Positions 22,398-23,558 of a stretch of 23,558 bases of DNA are shown piece after piece. The translations under genes were made by a program, and so were the position numbers. How positions within the stretch are numbered: the first letter of the stretch is position 1; each line of letters starts with the position of its first letter. The stretch covers positions 1 to 23,558 of the forward strand of contig CAMCFM010000009.1 in assembly GCA_945874095.1 (NCBI GenBank), read 5' to 3'. Below the pieces are notes generated by a model. That model ran no database searches. It was given only the letters and a program-made list of their open reading frames with translations, and was not told the origin of the DNA. The DNA comes from Candidatus Kuenenia stuttgartensis. GTDB taxonomy: Bacteria > Planctomycetota > Planctomycetia > Isosphaerales > Isosphaeraceae.

Positions 22398-23558
22398 TCA
22401 GCGACGATCGTTTTCCGTTCGTACCGCTACAGCCGGCGATTTGTTCGTTTCAACCGGTTTTTTCGTACCCAGAGCGGCCACTGCAGCACTCTTGGCCATG
22501 AGCTTTCTCATGTTGTATCCATCAGCCACATAGAGCTTTCGAAGCTCTTCAGGCACGTTCAGGCCATATGCCAGTATCGGCTGCTTGTTGGTGTGGTGAA
22601 ACAGCTGCATGACGATCGCCAATTGTGGCTCTTCCGCCGTTCCAAGAAATTCGCCGAGCTGTTCCGATCCGTCAAACCTCACCGTAGAGCCACTCTTGTT
22701 CAAGTAATCGCCCGTTGAGTCGATCGGCTTGCCCTTCTCCTGATCACGATATCGGCCGATCGCATCAAAATGCTCGAGCGCAAAACCCAGAGGATTGATC
22801 GTGTTATGACAAGTCACACACGCGGATGGACTGGTCTGGAGAGCCACCCTCTGACGCGTAGTCAGGTCCGGATGAAGGTCTGGAGCCAGCGGAGAAACCG
22901 CAATTGGAGGTGGCTTGATCCCCCGGCCCAGAACATTTCTCGATAAAAACACCCCCCGATGAATCGGCGAAGTGGCCTTTGTGTATGCAAGGTGCGCCAT
23001 CATATAAGGATGCGTTATCACACCCGTCCGGCCCGCCTTCGGCTTGTCAGAGGTTTTAACCACCTTGCGAAAGCCTGTTCCAGGAGCAATTTTTACATCA
23101 TAAATCTTCGCCATTCGATCATTTGCGTACCAGTCTGTGCCATTCAAAAGCACGCGCTGATCAGGCTTCTCAGAGGCAATGAAATCGTCGAGAGTCATTT
23201 CCAAAGACGTCCGCAGGTCGGCAATCACTTCATTTGTGAATTCAGGAAATGTCTTGGGATCCTTCGAGAGATCGGGCGTGCCTTCAAGTCTCAGCCACGA
23301 CATCAAAAATTCACGCATCTTCTGACTGGAACGCGGGTCACGGCTCATCCTTCCAGCCTGGGCCTCCACCTGTTCCGGCTTGCCAAGCTGGCCCTTTGCG
23401 GCCACCTCAAGCAAAGGCTGGTCGGGAATCGAGTCCCACAATGCGAACGACAGTCTCGATGCAACATCATAAGCATCAAGCGTATTCCCATGCCCCTCCA
23501 GATACAGAAACCGGGGCGACTTCAAAGTCAGAAGAATCGCCCGCCGAAGGGCCAGATC
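22398..23558 (-). CDS. DUF1592/DUF1588/DUF1585 cytochrome-c-like protein, 5' end cut by window
   Basis: The C-terminal 386 residues of a large planctomycete exported protein; the reading frame is open to the right edge, and the first visible residues (DLALRRAILLTLKSPRFLYLE) already match the family, so the true start lies outside. The visible order is DUF1592 (DAYDVASRLSFALWDSIPD), DUF1588 (HPYMMAHLAYTKATSPIHRG, then CVTCHNTINPLGFALEHFD with a CxxCH haem-binding motif) and DUF1585 (FLGTAEEPQLAIVMQLFHHT, then YNMRKLMAKSA). A short polar tail ends TENDRR. The N-terminal cytochrome and DUF1587 parts are expected beyond the window. It is probably periplasmic. Its function is not established; haem c suggests redox chemistry. 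It is paired with the DUF1552 gene downstream. Confidence 0.92.
   Translation of the reverse strand, partial: DLALRRAILLTLKSPRFLYLEGHGNTLDAYDVASRLSFALWDSIPDQPLLEVAAKGQLGKPEQVEAQAGRMSRDPRSSQKMREFLMSWLRLEGTPDLSKDPKTFPEFTNEVIADLRTSLEMTLDDFIASEKPDQRVLLNGTDWYANDRMAKIYDVKIAPGTGFRKVVKTSDKPKAGRTGVITHPYMMAHLAYTKATSPIHRGVFLSRNVLGRGIKPPPIAVSPLAPDLHPDLTTRQRVALQTSPSACVTCHNTINPLGFALEHFDAIGRYRDQEKGKPIDSTGDYLNKSGSTVRFDGSEQLGEFLGTAEEPQLAIVMQLFHHTNKQPILAYGLNVPEELRKLYVADGYNMRKLMAKSAAVAALGTKKPVETNKSPAVAVRTENDRR

Overview
The window looks like a chromosomal segment of a planctomycete (Planctomycetia). No rRNA or species marker is present, so I go no further than that. The assignment rests on gene families: an adjacent DUF1592/DUF1588/DUF1585 c-type-cytochrome-like protein and DUF1552 protein, a planctomycete-type sigma-factor-like protein, a small secreted protein with a 'LPSG..-DDVQ-F-PGP' motif, a ceramidase-fold secreted hydrolase, an FG-GAP secreted protein, and generally weak Shine-Dalgarno sequences.

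Layout from left to right. (1) 1-418 has no recognised gene but carries a perfect 14-bp hairpin (155-190). (2) 419-1024 (-) is a sigma-70-like regulator. (3) 1025-2797 is a gene-free stretch with a modular repeat island (1681-1986) and paired stem repeats (2541-2666). (4) 2798-3595 (+) is an HpcH/HpaI aldolase. (5) 3944-7327 (+) is a very long Tex protein with a disordered stretch of about 210 residues inserted in its YqgF fold and a Gly/Arg-rich tail, followed by a double hairpin terminator. (6) 7621-10845 (+) is an ABC export operon: two tandemly duplicated FtsX/MacB-type permeases and a LolD-like ATPase, followed by a 117-aa conserved-looking unknown. (7) 11259-11703 is a 445-bp inverted-repeat island, then a possible 37-aa small ORF and a small secreted protein (11989-12432) with a strong terminator. 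(8) 12687-13304 (-) is an MnmM/YtqB-type tRNA methyltransferase, divergent from a ceramidase-like enzyme (13569-15224, +), an FG-GAP protein (15373-16665, +) and trpC (16758-17612, +). (9) 17613-18094 is a second repeat cluster: three copies of a 33-nt core and a 132-bp terminal-inverted-repeat element. (10) 18095-20810 (-) is a two-component pair, a soluble triple-PAS histidine kinase overlapping a NarL-type response regulator by 8 nt. (11) 21010-23558 (-) is the DUF1552 gene and the DUF1592-family gene, the latter cut by the right edge.

Most genes are ordinary planctomycete housekeeping or secreted-protein genes. I see no defence, phage or biosynthetic system. The two points that stand out are the rebuilt Tex protein and a family of intergenic repeats. 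Islands at 1681-1986 and 11259-11703 share the same terminal arms and the same internal core while carrying different cargo. The core recurs three times after trpC, and a lone arm supplies the stop codon of the mnmM-like gene.
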